From positions 1 to 64,000 of the forward strand of contig JAUXMV010000023.1 of the NCBI GenBank assembly GCA_030683155.1: a stretch of 64,000 nucleotides of DNA. Direction: 5' to 3'. Positions 6,650 through 16,165 of this stretch are shown one piece after another. The first letter of the stretch is position 1. Each line of letters opens with the position of its first letter. The notes under the pieces were generated by a model. That model was not told the DNA's origin and ran no database searches. It worked only from the letters and a program-made list of their open reading frames with translations. The position numbers and the translations under genes are program-made. This DNA is from Bacteroidales bacterium (GTDB lineage: Bacteria > Bacteroidota > Bacteroidia > Bacteroidales > F082).

Positions 6650-9586
6650 TTATTTCAACGCATCATAGAGCAATTCAACAGGATGTTTAGCTTTGCGTGA
6701 GGTTCCATCTTTTATCTGATGACGACAGGAAGTACCTGAAGCAGCAAGTTGTATCTTGTCATTGGCGTTCCGTATTGCCGGAAAAAGCACCAGTTCGCCT
6801 ACCTTCATCGAAACTTCATAATGTTCTTTTTCATAACCGAACGACCCTGCCATTCCACAACATCCAGAGGGAATCTCTTTCGCTTTCCAACCTGACGGAA
6901 TTCCTAAAATTGCCAAAGCTTCTTTGGTTGAGGCAATTGATTTCTGCTGACAATGACCATGGTAGAGAATTTCTTTTTCTTCCTGTTTAAACTGAGATCT
7001 TTCAATCTTACTATTTTTAAAAGCAATATGGATAAACTCTTCAATCGTGAAGCTGTTTATTGCAAGTTTTTCTGCATCCTTGCGTAAATGTTCATCCACC
7101 AAATCAGGATATTCGTCTCTGAATGTAAGTATTGCAGAAGGTTCAATGCCCACAAGCGGACTTTCAGCTGTGATGACATCTTTTAAAAGACTGACATTTT
7201 TATTGGCTATTTTTTTTGCTTTCCGAAGAAAACCCTTGCTGAGAAATGTTCTGCCGCTTTCGATATGCTGAGGGATAATGACTTCAAAACCAAGCTTAGT
7301 CAACAGAAGTATAGTTGAAATACCAATCTCTGTGTCATTGAACCTTGTGAATTCGTCATTAAAGAGATATACTTTTCCGTTTGTAAATCCACCCTTATTG
7401 TCAGCTTTTGTTTTTGTAAACCATTTGTCGAGGGTAGTTTTATAAAGCGTTGGCATACTTCTGCTTGGAGCAAACCCAATGCTTTTCATCAAAATTGGAG
7501 AAAGCAGCCTGCTGGTCATGAAAAAGTTTGTCAAACCTGGAACAAAACTACCTAGTTTGTTTATGGATGTTATGTTTGCGATAAGTTTTGATCTGAAAGG
7601 AGCTCCATTGGCATCATAATAGTGTTGCAGAAATTCCGCTTTCAGTTTTGCAACATCCACACTACTAGGACATTCAGATTTGCAAGCCTTGCAGGATAAG
7701 CAGAGATCCATCACTTCATAAATCTCTTTATGATCAAATGGATTGGCTTTTTCGGAGTTTGTCAGAAACTCACGCAGAATATTTGCTCTGGCTCTTGTAC
7801 TGTCGTTTTCATTGCGTGTTGCCATGTAGGAAGGGCACATCGTTCCTCCGGTGACTTCCGTCTTGCGACAAACGGCTGTTCCGTTGCATTTTTCGGCAGC
7901 ACGCAGTATGCCTAAATCTTTTGAGAAATCAAAAACCGTCTTGAATTCCCTTGTTTTCTTGCCTGGATCATAACGAAGTGAACTGTTCATTTTTGGCGTA
8001 TCGACAATCTTATTTGGATTGAAGATACCTTTTGGATCCCATGTGCTTTTTATTTGGCGTAAAAGAGCATAATTTTTTTCGCCGATCATCATGGGAATGA
8101 ATTCACCTCTAAGCCTTCCGTCTCCGTGTTCTCCACTGAGCGAACCCTTGTATTTCTTAACCAGTTTTGCTGATTCCAGCGCGATGGTGTGAAAAAGTTC
8201 AACATCAGCAGGATCTTTCAAATTTAGAACCGGACGCAGATGCAGTTCGCCGGTTGCTATGTGAGCATAATAAACGCAGCTCTTGCCGTATTTTGCCAAT
8301 ACTTTGTCAAAATCCTCAATGTAATCCGGCAGAAATGCAGGGTTTACAGCTGTGTCTTCAATCACAGGAACGGGCTTGGCATCGCCAGGCATATTGTTAA
8401 GTACGCCAAGTCCGGCTTTTCGAAGTTCCCAAACTTTTCCTATATCGCTTCCTGTGATGATTGGAAAATGATATCCGAATCCGGCTTCTCGCATGTCGGC
8501 TTCCATCTCAGCAGCTTTATTATTGACAGTCTCAAGATTATCTTCTGCAAATTCAACAATCAAGAGTGCACCAGGATCACCCTGAACAAAAAAACGGTTT
8601 TTGTTTTGTTCAATGTTTTCTTTTGTCAGGTCCATCACAAGCTTATCCATCAATTCTACTGCAACCGGTTTGTGTTTCAGAGCAATCAAATTGGCTTCCA
8701 ACGCTTGTCGGATTGTTTCAAAATGCACGCAAACTAAAGCTTTGCAATTGGGTGGGAGCGGAACGAGATTTAGTTTAATTTCCGTTGTGAAAGCAAGCGT
8801 CCCTTCAGAACCTGCAAGCATTTTGCAAAAGTTGAAAGACTCTTTGCCTTGGCTAAAGGGGTCTGTTTCAAGTAAAAGATCGATGGCATAGCCGGTATTT
8901 CTTCTTTTCAGACTTTCATGCGGATACTCTTTGCGTATTTCAGTTTGGTTTTCGGGTAAAGATAAAATCTCGTTTATGTTTCTGTAAATTTCACCTTCAA
9001 GACTGGAAAGTTTAGCTTTTTTATCAAATTCTTCCTTTGAAATTTCCTTGAAAAAAGCCTCACTTCCGTCGCTTAAAAATGCCTTTATTTCGAGTGTATG
9101 ATCTCGTGTGCTACCATATATTAAGGAGTGCGCACCGCATGCGTTGTTGCCAACCATGCCTCCAAGCATGCAGTAGTCGGCGGTGGAAGTCTCCGGTCCA
9201 AAGAACAATCTGTATGGTTTAAGAAATTTATTCAGTTCACTGAGAATGACACCGGGCTGAACACGAACCCATTTTTCTTTCGCATTCAGCTCAATGATTT
9301 GGGTCATGTAGCGCGAAATATCTACAATAATTCCGTTCCCTACCACTTGTCCTGCCAAAGAAGTGCCTGCTGCACGTGGAATGAGTGAAGTACGTGTTTC
9401 GTTGGCAAGTGCAATAAGCTTAACGATATCTCCCTCAGATCTTGGTCGTGCAACAGCCAGGGGTTTTTCACGATAAGCTGAAGCATCGGTGGCGTAAATA
9501 AGTCTTGTGGCATCATCAATAGAAATGTCACCTTCAAAATCGTTTTGAAGCAGCTGTAGCTTTTTGAAGATTAATGATTCCCGCAT
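6650..9586 (-). CDS. Fused FAD-linked oxidase and Fe-S oxidoreductase (D-lactate/glycolate dehydrogenase type)
   Basis: One chain of 978 residues joins a GlcD-like FAD half to a GlcF-like Fe-S half. The PCMH FAD-binding domain covers about residues 20-250 (PRAAGTSLAGQVVG, GNNACGAHS), and the FAD oxidase C-terminal domain runs to about 530 (HGDGRLRGEF, DPKGIFNPNKIV). Two 4Fe-4S-type Cys clusters follow, CNGTAVCRK to CPSY and CLSCKACKSECP. The last part has CCG-type motifs (GHCQQKS, SGCCGMAGSFGYEKEH). Fusions of this size usually oxidise D-lactate, glycolate or another 2-hydroxy acid and pass electrons to the quinone pool. The substrate cannot be told from sequence. The gene stands alone, with no lactate permease beside it. 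Confidence 0.88.
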   Translation of the reverse strand: MRESLIFKKLQLLQNDFEGDISIDDATRLIYATDASAYREKPLAVARPRSEGDIVKLIALANETRTSLIPRAAGTSLAGQVVGNGIIVDISRYMTQIIELNAKEKWVRVQPGVILSELNKFLKPYRLFFGPETSTADYCMLGGMVGNNACGAHSLIYGSTRDHTLEIKAFLSDGSEAFFKEISKEEFDKKAKLSSLEGEIYRNINEILSLPENQTEIRKEYPHESLKRRNTGYAIDLLLETDPFSQGKESFNFCKMLAGSEGTLAFTTEIKLNLVPLPPNCKALVCVHFETIRQALEANLIALKHKPVAVELMDKLVMDLTKENIEQNKNRFFVQGDPGALLIVEFAEDNLETVNNKAAEMEADMREAGFGYHFPIITGSDIGKVWELRKAGLGVLNNMPGDAKPVPVIEDTAVNPAFLPDYIEDFDKVLAKYGKSCVYYAHIATGELHLRPVLNLKDPADVELFHTIALESAKLVKKYKGSLSGEHGDGRLRGEFIPMMIGEKNYALLRQIKSTWDPKGIFNPNKIVDTPKMNSSLRYDPGKKTREFKTVFDFSKDLGILRAAEKCNGTAVCRKTEVTGGTMCPSYMATRNENDSTRARANILREFLTNSEKANPFDHKEIYEVMDLCLSCKACKSECPSSVDVAKLKAEFLQHYYDANGAPFRSKLIANITSINKLGSFVPGLTNFFMTSRLLSPILMKSIGFAPSRSMPTLYKTTLDKWFTKTKADNKGGFTNGKVYLFNDEFTRFNDTEIGISTILLLTKLGFEVIIPQHIESGRTFLSKGFLRKAKKIANKNVSLLKDVITAESPLVGIEPSAILTFRDEYPDLVDEHLRKDAEKLAINSFTIEEFIHIAFKNSKIERSQFKQEEKEILYHGHCQQKSIASTKEALAILGIPSGWKAKEIPSGCCGMAGSFGYEKEHYEVSMKVGELVLFPAIRNANDKIQLAASGTSCRHQIKDGTSRKAKHPVELLYDALK

Positions 9587-9680
9587 AAAAATTTATAAAT
9601 TTCTTTTAGCATCCTTTGAAGCCGGAAAAGTGAGGCTGCTTCAAATACCGGATAAACCAAATCAACTCTGCTGAATATTC

Positions 9681-10484
9681 TTAGGATTTTTTGTCAACCA
9701 AATCCGTGCTCTCAAATATCTTATCTGCAGATTTTGCAATGAAACCTGAGTACAAGTGACCATCTGTATCAGGGTATCTGCGTGCAAATTCATAATAGCA
9801 ACCTGGAATTTCTTTCACGCCTTCAGTAAATTCAATCTGAATCATTTCGGAACGGATGCTTGATTGTTCAAGAAGTTCTGAAGGAGTGCCTTTTATTTCT
9901 CCACCTGAATCATTGATTCTGAATCCATTGTCTTTCAGAAGTTGGTTTACACTTTCAACCGAAGTATATTTTTTAAGTGCATTGATGCTTACAGTAAAAT
10001 GGTTTGCACAGAAACCGTTTACATAAAGCCAAGCCGCATATTCTGATTCTTCCCTTAGTTTTTCGTAGACCTCAAATGACGGTTGACCCCAAACATTTCC
10101 GCTGTAAATCAATTCGTTCGACTCTAATTTTTCTGCTGGAATATTATCAACCAAAGCTTTCACTGTTTCCTGAAGGTATAGGCTGAAATCTTTTGTGATG
10201 AGCTCCGAAATGAAAACCCTTGGATGCCCGTCGAGCTCAAAATGCTTGGCATAAAGGTGTTTTGATTCGAAATGATAATCACCCATGTATTTATAACCTG
10301 CAGCGATGAATGCTTTGGATAAAACTTCGATATTTACACGTGAATCATCAAAAGTTCGAAATGCAATGTGATCATTTTCAACTGTTTCGCCTTCTTTTAT
10401 AAAAAGGTCATAAATAGCTTGAACAGATGGATTTTGTGTGGTGTAGTCTTTCCAGAGACGATCAAAAATAATTTGTGCTTCCAT
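9681..10484 (-). CDS. DUF1338 protein, likely 2-oxoadipate dioxygenase/decarboxylase (HglS-like)
   Basis: This is a cytoplasmic protein of 267 residues of the DUF1338 family, whose characterised members (HglS of Pseudomonas putida and the plant homologue) are Fe(II) enzymes turning 2-oxoadipate into 2-hydroxyglutarate in lysine breakdown. Candidate metal ligands are His39 (NDHIAFRTF), His162 (ANHFTVSINAL) and Glu232 (GCYYEFARR), matching the family's His/His/Glu triad in order. It is shorter than HglS (about 460 residues), like other Bacteroidota members. It lies 25 bases after lplA in the same direction and is probably co-transcribed with it. The family is clear; the substrate is inferred. 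Confidence 0.8.
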   Translation of the reverse strand: MEAQIIFDRLWKDYTTQNPSVQAIYDLFIKEGETVENDHIAFRTFDDSRVNIEVLSKAFIAAGYKYMGDYHFESKHLYAKHFELDGHPRVFISELITKDFSLYLQETVKALVDNIPAEKLESNELIYSGNVWGQPSFEVYEKLREESEYAAWLYVNGFCANHFTVSINALKKYTSVESVNQLLKDNGFRINDSGGEIKGTPSELLEQSSIRSEMIQIEFTEGVKEIPGCYYEFARRYPDTDGHLYSGFIAKSADKIFESTDLVDKKS

Positions 10485-10509
10485 AAAGTGATATTTTTTT
10501 GATTTTTAT

Positions 10510-11484
10510 TTATAACAATTGATTTGCCGTTATGTTAATCACTTTCTGCTCAGATTGAGAAAAAAGTTGTGTTGTCGAAATAGCAACAGCCATCAAATCA
10601 GCTTTGTGCGGAACATTTACAAGCGCCTTGCAGAGTTCAGCTGATTCTTTTGGGTTTGGTACGGATTGAGCTTCAATGATGATTCCTTTACTGACTTTCA
10701 ATGAAAGATTTAGTTGTCCATTTATTGTATCAATCTTTCTGTGAAGGACATAATTGGGTGAATATCCAAAATTCCACTCCCAACTTTTGTATTTTTCTTC
10801 TGCGAGTTTAGATATTTGTTCAAATTCGCTGTTTGTAAAACTTCGTGCTTGCTGCAGATTAAACTTTTTGCCAACAAAATTTAAAAAGCCCTTTTCAAAG
10901 GATTCAATGTCCATGTCTGTTTCAAGCATGGGTCTGATATTGCAAATTGCTGCTCTGTTTGAAGTAATTGCTTTGGATAAATAGTTTTCAGAATTCACAT
11001 CAATCGCTTTATTTACCAATTCAAGATCGGCGTCAAATAGAATTGTCCCATGATGAAGGCTACGGTTTTTGTGGAGATGAGCAGCATTTCCCGAAAACTT
11101 TATTCCGTTGATGGTGAGATTACTTTTCCCGGTGAGTTCTGCTTTAACACCAAGATGATTTAGATATTCAATTACTGGAGAGGTAAATTTCCTGAAGTTA
11201 ATTTTATCCTGACCTTCGGGAGTGTTGGTAACGAAACTGTAATTAATATTTCCAAAACCTTGAAAAACTGTTCCTCCTCCTGAAATTCTTCGGATTACCG
11301 GAATTTCATTTTCGGTAATAAACTTCATATTGACTTCTGCAACCGTGTTCTGATGCTTTCCCACAACGATGCAATTAGCGTTCTTCCAGAGCATAAATAC
11401 TTCATCCTGAATATGTTTTACAACAAACTCTTCAGCTGCCAGATTGAACCACGGATCGTCAGAGGGCTTTATAATTTCGGTCAT
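10510..11484 (-). CDS. lplA: Lipoate-protein ligase A
   Basis: The protein attaches lipoate to the E2 and GcvH proteins of 2-oxoacid dehydrogenases and the glycine cleavage system in the cytoplasm. The catalytic domain has RRISGGGTVFQG (about residues 66-77), the lipoyl-ligase signature, followed by NINYSF and the lysine-containing KFSGNA. The C-terminal accessory domain, about residues 235-324, fits the two-domain LplA. The length of 324 residues is normal. It is divergent from typA, with back-to-back -7 boxes between them, and is followed by the DUF1338 gene. Confidence 0.92.
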   Translation of the reverse strand: MTEIIKPSDDPWFNLAAEEFVVKHIQDEVFMLWKNANCIVVGKHQNTVAEVNMKFITENEIPVIRRISGGGTVFQGFGNINYSFVTNTPEGQDKINFRKFTSPVIEYLNHLGVKAELTGKSNLTINGIKFSGNAAHLHKNRSLHHGTILFDADLELVNKAIDVNSENYLSKAITSNRAAICNIRPMLETDMDIESFEKGFLNFVGKKFNLQQARSFTNSEFEQISKLAEEKYKSWEWNFGYSPNYVLHRKIDTINGQLNLSLKVSKGIIIEAQSVPNPKESAELCKALVNVPHKADLMAVAISTTQLFSQSEQKVINITANQLL

Positions 11485-11519
11485 TCAGGTATGAAAACAT
11501 CGATTTGAGATGCAGGAGG

Positions 11520-11527
11520 CAAAATTA
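11520..11527 (-). promoter_or_regulatory. Candidate -7 element of the lplA-DUF1338 operon
   Basis: The minus strand reads TAATTTTG 36 bases before the lplA ATG. No good TTTG lies at the usual distance upstream, so only the -7 half is supported. Confidence 0.5.
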
Positions 11528-11562
11528 AAGCATTTTTAATCAGTTACATCAGGAGAATAAAC

Positions 11563-11570
11563 TAATTTTG
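11563..11570 (+). promoter_or_regulatory. Candidate -7 element of typA
   Basis: TAATTTTG ends 35 bases before the typA ATG. A TTTT rather than TTTG lies at the -33 distance. It faces the lplA box 36 bases away. Confidence 0.5.
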
Positions 11571-11605
11571 CACCCTCAAATTTAGAAAGTATCCAAAAAT
11601 ACAAT

Positions 11606-13411
11606 ATGCACGAAATCAGAAATATCGCCATCATCGCCCACGTTGACCATGGCAAAACTACACTTGTAGACAGACTTTTGTACCAGGTTAAACTGTTTCG
11701 CGACAATCAGGAAGTGACTGATTTAATTCTCGACAGCAACGACCTTGAGCGTGAGCGCGGCATCACCATCCTTTCGAAAAACGTTTCAGTCCGTTATAAA
11801 GAAACTAAAATCAACATCATCGACACCCCCGGTCACGCTGACTTTGGCGGCGAAGTTGAACGTGTACTCAATATGGCTGATGGCGTTCTTTTGCTGGTCG
11901 ATGCTTTTGAAGGTCCTATGCCCCAAACCCGCTTCGTGCTTGGAAAAGCCATTGAGCTTGGCCTCAAACCAATTGTTGTAATTAACAAAGTTGATAAACC
12001 AAATTGCCGTCCCGATGAGGTGCAGGAGGCTGTTTTTGACCTTATGTTTAATTTGGGAGCCACTGAAGATCAGCTTGACTTCCCTACAGTTTATGGCTCA
12101 TCAAAAAATGGCTGGATGTCAGATCATTGGGAGCGTGAAACAACAGATGTTTCTTATTTGCTTGACATGATTCTTAAGCATATTCCAAAAACAAAATATA
12201 TTGAAGGAACACCTCAGATGCAGATCACCTCACTAGATTACAGTTCCTACGTTGGTCGTATTGCTGTAGGTCGTTTGTCAAGAGGAATATTGCAGGTTGG
12301 AATGCCTGTTTCACTTGTAAAGCGTGATAAATCAATTGTTAAATCCACCATAAAGGAACTCTATACTTTCGAGGGCCTGGGCAAGGAGCGTATTAAAACG
12401 CCCGTTTACGCAGGCGATATCATAGCTTTGATGGGCATTGAAGATTTTGAAATTGGTGATACTGTTGCTGATTTCGAAAACCCTGAAGGTCTGCCTCCAA
12501 TCCGTATTGAAGAGCCTACGATGAGCATGTTGTTTACGATTAACAACTCCCCATTTTTTGGAAAAGAAGGTAAATACGTGACATCTCGTCACTTACGTGA
12601 TCGTCTTTACAAAGAAACAGAGAAAAATCTTGCTTTGAGAGTGGAAGATACTGACTCGCCAGATGCTTTGATAGTCTTTGGCCGGGGAATTTTACATTTA
12701 AGTATCCTCATCGAAACCATGCGTCGTGAGGGCTATGAATTTCAGCTCGGTCAGCCGAAAGTTATCATCAAAATAATTGATGGTGTTAAGTACGAGCCAA
12801 TTGAGGTGCTTACAGTTTTAGTGCCTGAAGATTTTGCTGGGCGCGTAATCGAGCAAGTCAGTCAACGAAAAGGCGAGCTCCTTGAAATGCAGCCCAAGGG
12901 CGACAGAATGCATCTTGAGTTTTCTATTCCTTCGAGAGGCATCATTGGTTTGCGCAATAATATTCTTACAGCAACTGAAGGAGAAGCGATTGTTGCACAT
13001 AGATTTAAAGATTTTGAACCATGGAAAGGTGAAATTGCAATGCGTTCAAATGGTGCATTAATTTCACTGGATACAGGTTTGGCGATTCCTTATTCAATAT
13101 GGAAACTTCAGGACAGAGGTCGTTTTTACACCAATCCAAACGAAGAAGTATATATGGGTCAGGTGATTGGCGAGAATAACCGTGGCACTGATATGGTCGT
13201 AAATGTTTGTAAGACCAAGAAACTATCCAACGTTCGTGCTTCGGGTTCCGACGAAAAAGTAATGATTATTCCAGCGATTCGTTTCTCACTCGAGGAGTTC
13301 ATGGAAAATATCCGCGAGGATGAGTATCTGGAAGTAACTCCTCGATCATTGCGTTTAAGGAAAATATTATTAGATGAAACCGAACGTAAACGTCAAAATA
13401 AAACCAGTTGA
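11606..13411 (+). CDS. typA: Translational GTPase TypA/BipA
   Basis: This ribosome-associated GTPase of the EF-G superfamily helps 50S subunit assembly and growth under stress. The G1 motif AHVDHGKTT is at residues 11-19, followed by the switch region RERGITI, the G3 motif [10 protein letters not shown] and the G4 motif NKVD. Domain II and the BipA-specific C-terminal half follow, with [13 protein letters not shown] conserved. The length of 601 residues is typical. The next gene starts two bases after the stop codon, so the two are probably co-transcribed. Confidence 0.96.
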   Translation: MHEIRNIAIIAHVDHGKTTLVDRLLYQVKLFRDNQEVTDLILDSNDLERERGITILSKNVSVRYKETKINIIDTPGHADFGGEVERVLNMADGVLLLVDAFEGPMPQTRFVLGKAIELGLKPIVVINKVDKPNCRPDEVQEAVFDLMFNLGATEDQLDFPTVYGSSKNGWMSDHWERETTDVSYLLDMILKHIPKTKYIEGTPQMQITSLDYSSYVGRIAVGRLSRGILQVGMPVSLVKRDKSIVKSTIKELYTFEGLGKERIKTPVYAGDIIALMGIEDFEIGDTVADFENPEGLPPIRIEEPTMSMLFTINNSPFFGKEGKYVTSRHLRDRLYKETEKNLALRVEDTDSPDALIVFGRGILHLSILIETMRREGYEFQLGQPKVIIKIIDGVKYEPIEVLTVLVPEDFAGRVIEQVSQRKGELLEMQPKGDRMHLEFSIPSRGIIGLRNNILTATEGEAIVAHRFKDFEPWKGEIAMRSNGALISLDTGLAIPYSIWKLQDRGRFYTNPNEEVYMGQVIGENNRGTDMVVNVCKTKKLSNVRASGSDEKVMIIPAIRFSLEEFMENIREDEYLEVTPRSLRLRKILLDETERKRQNKTS

Positions 13412-13413
13412 GT

Positions 13414-14010
13414 ATGAAAACACTTAAACAAACTTTTAAGGCAATTATTTTTGTTTTTATCGTGAGTTTTTCGCCTTCATGCGATATCTTGCAACAGACT
13501 GCAGAAATCCAAAGATTGCGTCTTTGCGAATTTGATGTGAATGGTGTCGCCGGAATCAAGCTTGCAGGCATTGATTTGCGTCAGGGCATGACGCGGAGCG
13601 ACTTGAATGCGGCACAGATAATGCAACTCACAAATGCTGTTTTCAGCAATAAAATGCCTTTAAAATTTGATCTTCTGGTAAAAGTTGACAATCCAAATGA
13701 CAAAACTGCCGCATTGTCAAGAATGGATTACAGCATTGTTGTGGATGGACTGGAACTGATCAGCGGAAACATAAATCAACGATATGAAGTTGGTCCGGGT
13801 GCTTCCACCGTTATTCCTTTGCCAGTTGAAATTGAGCTTTTTCAAGCTTTGTCAGGTCAAAGTGCTGATGCCATTTCAAACCTTGCTTTTAAACTCACAG
13901 GAAGCGATAGTAAACCAGTTGATTTGCTTTTCCGGGTGAAACCATATATTAATGTTGGTGGTCGACAGATGGCATATCCGGGATTTATGGATATCAGGCA
14001 TACACTTTAA
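13414..14010 (+). CDS. LEA14-like (LEA type 2) lipoprotein
   Basis: This protein of 198 residues begins with a hydrophobic leader ending in SFSPSC, a plausible though imperfect lipobox with Cys at about residue 23. It would therefore be anchored in a membrane. The middle (VDNPNDKTAALSRMDYSIVV and the segment after it) matches the WHy/LEA type 2 beta-sandwich, in which a small domain carries the NPN motif. Function is unknown; bacterial members are linked to envelope or desiccation stress without a defined activity. The ATG at 13414 is two bases after the typA stop. A TTG at 13408 overlapping typA is possible but weaker. Confidence 0.72.
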   Translation: MKTLKQTFKAIIFVFIVSFSPSCDILQQTAEIQRLRLCEFDVNGVAGIKLAGIDLRQGMTRSDLNAAQIMQLTNAVFSNKMPLKFDLLVKVDNPNDKTAALSRMDYSIVVDGLELISGNINQRYEVGPGASTVIPLPVEIELFQALSGQSADAISNLAFKLTGSDSKPVDLLFRVKPYINVGGRQMAYPGFMDIRHTL

Positions 14011-14070
14011 GCTTTTGGGCCTACTGAAAAAAGCAGACAACTGAATTTCGTTTTTTATTTTGCTTAAGGA

Positions 14071-14526
14071 ATGCACTTAGATTTATTAAAGCGCCAACAT
14101 GAGCGAAGGTATTTTGATCAGTGGCATTCGTTGTATATTGAAGCCCCAAAAGGCAAAATACAACAAACAGAATCACCAGATTTTATTATTCACTTAAACA
14201 GAAAATCTGCTGTTGGGATTGAAATTACGAGGCTTGTGGATGAGGATGTTTTTTGGATAAATGATCCTGAAAGCGAAGTTTTTGTCAAAAGCAATGGCTT
14301 TAATATGAATAATTTACAGAGATTGATTGCCAAAAAGGATGAGAAACATTCTCTTTATCAATCCAAGAAATTCAGAGCTTTGTGGCTTTTGATTGTTTTA
14401 GATGACCAAAGTTTTGGAGAGAAATTTCATCTGCCAAAAAGCATATTGAACCTGGATTTTGAAACGCGTTTCGATAAACTTTTTCTGCTTCATGCTGCTA
14501 AGAACAAATTATATGAACTGAAATAA
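14071..14526 (+). CDS. Unknown protein, possible PD-(D/E)XK-like fold
   Basis: I do not recognise this 151-residue protein. It has no signal peptide or membrane segment. Residues 34-53 read ESPDFII, then seven variable residues, then GIEIT. The order Glu34, Asp37, Glu51, Thr53 across two predicted strands resembles the catalytic core of PD-(D/E)XK nucleases, with Thr in place of Lys. This is a pattern resemblance only. The C-terminal half (LWLLIVLDD, then FDKLFLLHA) alternates predicted strands and helices as in such folds. An AAGGA sequence directly precedes the ATG. A strong bidirectional terminator follows. No partner methylase or toxin gene is near. Confidence 0.6.
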   Translation: MHLDLLKRQHERRYFDQWHSLYIEAPKGKIQQTESPDFIIHLNRKSAVGIEITRLVDEDVFWINDPESEVFVKSNGFNMNNLQRLIAKKDEKHSLYQSKKFRALWLLIVLDDQSFGEKFHLPKSILNLDFETRFDKLFLLHAAKNKLYELK

Positions 14527-14574
14527 CAGCATCCATTCTCCTGAAGATTATTTTTTCAATGAAATACTTATTCA

Positions 14575-14612
14575 AAAAAATCAGCTGATTCTTTCAAACC
14601 AGCTGATTTTTT
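14575..14612. terminator. Bidirectional intrinsic terminator
   Basis: The arms AAAAAATCAGCTG and CAGCTGATTTTTT form a perfect 13-bp stem with a 12-base loop and T runs in both directions. It lies between the unknown gene ending at 14526 and crtZ ending at 14628 and can end transcription from both sides. Confidence 0.88.
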
Positions 14613-14627
14613 CTTTCAAAATCTGAC

Positions 14628-15089
14628 TTATTTTTTGTTTTCTTTAGCCCACTCTTCTTTGTAGTATTTCATGGGCGCAACGAGAAAGCCATAGTTATAG
14701 TGCGCTTTTGGCTTATGATGATCCATGTGTGCCGTAATGGTTGCGCGAAGATATCTGTTGCTTAATTTTTGAAGAAATGGAATTCTGCCATGCACCAAAA
14801 CATCATGAAAGGTGAAATATGCAAGGCCGTAGAGGGCAATACCTGCTCCAATGTAGAACTTCCAGTCAAAACCTGCTTCGATACCTGTGTAGATAAACAA
14901 GAAACTGGGAACGGCAAAAATTACCGCAAACACGTCGTTCCACTCAAATTTCCGTCCGTCTCTCATATGATGGTCTTTATGCAGTATCCATAAAAAACCA
15001 TGCATAACATATTTGTGTGAAAACCATGCGACAAATTCCATGAAAAAGAAAGCCGCAAGAACCAGAATAGTAGCAATATACCAACTCAT
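14628..15089 (-). CDS. crtZ: Beta-carotene hydroxylase
   Basis: This di-iron membrane hydroxylase of the fatty-acid hydroxylase superfamily adds 3-hydroxyl groups to beta-ionone rings, making zeaxanthin from beta-carotene. Four histidine motifs are visible: HKYVMH, HKDHH, HDVLVHGR and HMDHH. The hydrophobic stretches between them fit about four membrane segments. The length of 153 residues is normal for CrtZ. It is the last gene of the carotenoid operon, five bases after idi. Its ring-bearing substrate needs a lycopene cyclase that is not in this window. Confidence 0.9.
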   Translation of the reverse strand: MSWYIATILVLAAFFFMEFVAWFSHKYVMHGFLWILHKDHHMRDGRKFEWNDVFAVIFAVPSFLFIYTGIEAGFDWKFYIGAGIALYGLAYFTFHDVLVHGRIPFLQKLSNRYLRATITAHMDHHKPKAHYNYGFLVAPMKYYKEEWAKENKK

Positions 15090-15094
15090 AGTAT

Positions 15095-15631
15095 TTAGTT
15101 ATTTTGGGTTTTAATAAAATTTTCAAGTTGTTCGAAAGCAATTCTGAACCAAACAGTATATTGTTCAGGATGCTTTGTCATGTCGTTTTTAACATCTTCA
15201 AGCAACATATATTTCCAGCTTTCAACCTCATCTTTATTAATGACGGGACATTCATTTGAATATCCGACGAAAACATGGTCAAATTCATGTTCTGTCAAAC
15301 CCTGGCCAACATCTGCTTTATAAACGAAGTCGAAAGCTTTGGTGATGTTGCATTGCATGCCCATTTCTTCCATCAAACGTCTGGAAGTGGCTTGCTCTAG
15401 TGTTTCTCCTTGTCTTGGGTGACTACAACATGTATTGGTCCACAATCCGGGTGAATGATATTTGCTTAAAGCACGCTGCTGAAGAAGCATTTCATTTTTG
15501 CTGTTAAAAATAAAGATTGAAAATGCTCTGTGAAGGACTGCTTTTTCATGTGCCTCCATCTTTTCCATGATTCCTAAGTCATTGTCAGAATTATCTACAA
15601 GTACCACAAATTCTTTTTCCATCTTTTCCAT
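15095..15631 (-). CDS. idi: Isopentenyl-diphosphate delta-isomerase (type I)
   Basis: This Nudix-fold enzyme interconverts isopentenyl and dimethylallyl diphosphate, balancing the precursors for carotenoids. The catalytic Cys lies in NTCCSHP and the catalytic Glu in EHEFDHV. The metal-binding Nudix Glu residues are in EEMGM. The protein of 178 residues starts best at the ATG at 15631; a further ATG at 15622 gives MEKEFVVLVD. A TTG at 15646 overlaps the stop codon of the upstream gene. Its place between the crt genes fits a carotenoid-dedicated copy. Confidence 0.93.
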   Translation of the reverse strand: MEKMEKEFVVLVDNSDNDLGIMEKMEAHEKAVLHRAFSIFIFNSKNEMLLQQRALSKYHSPGLWTNTCCSHPRQGETLEQATSRRLMEEMGMQCNITKAFDFVYKADVGQGLTEHEFDHVFVGYSNECPVINKDEVESWKYMLLEDVKNDMTKHPEQYTVWFRIAFEQLENFIKTQNN

Positions 15632-15642
15632 TTTTATTTGAT

Positions 15643-16164
15643 TCAAGCTCTTTGCAGTAATTCCTTTAAAATTATCATTTGTTTATCACTTGGTTTTGTC
15701 CTGTCCTGCAAAAATATCAAAACTTTCTTCGTGAAAACTTTATCGTTGAAGAGGTCCCTGTTTTTCGACAAGCTTTCGATAACTAAATTTCTATCTTCTT
15801 CAATATTAGCTCTGTAGTTAAGAAATATCGGTGCTCCCACTTGTACACTGAGTCTTAATAAGCGTATTTCAGGGTCTGTGGGATTTAATTTAAGCGCTTT
15901 TTCAATAAGATTTTTGCCTTCATTAAAGCGGCTTAGCTTCGTTGCAGGGTTAAAAGCTGCATCAGCACTTGACGCTCTTGCCACACCTTTATAAGCCGTT
16001 AAAACCGGCGATTTCATAATTTCTTCGGCAGCAAGCAATTTGAAAAGGTTTTCAGGAGCACTTTTGTTTTCTTCAAATTCAAAGAAAAGTGTTCTTGCAT
16101 CTCTTAATAAGTCACTATTCTGAGATTGAAAATACATTAAAAAACTCAACAGGAAAACCATCAT
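15643..16164 (-). CDS. Conserved protein of unknown function in the carotenoid operon
   Basis: This protein of 173 residues has a short hydrophobic N-terminus (MMVFLLSFLMYF), probably a signal or anchor. The rest is mostly helical, and the stretch from EGKNLIEKALKLNPTDPEIR resembles a single TPR-like helix pair. No catalytic motif is visible. It starts one base after crtB ends and abuts idi, so it is translated from the carotenoid mRNA. Its place suggests an accessory or scaffold role in the envelope, which is inference from context only. Confidence 0.7.
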   Translation of the reverse strand: MMVFLLSFLMYFQSQNSDLLRDARTLFFEFEENKSAPENLFKLLAAEEIMKSPVLTAYKGVARASSADAAFNPATKLSRFNEGKNLIEKALKLNPTDPEIRLLRLSVQVGAPIFLNYRANIEEDRNLVIESLSKNRDLFNDKVFTKKVLIFLQDRTKPSDKQMIILKELLQRA

Positions 16165-16165
16165 C

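Noticed and set aside
7859..7900. Broken first Fe-S site (CNGTAVCRK)
   Set aside because: Variation within this Cys cluster is common in the fused oxidoreductase family, so it is not evidence of inactivation.
8240..8737. Plus-strand frames of 60-165 codons inside the FAD/Fe-S oxidoreductase gene
   Set aside because: They lie opposite well-conserved catalytic coding sequence and show no family features or start signals of their own.
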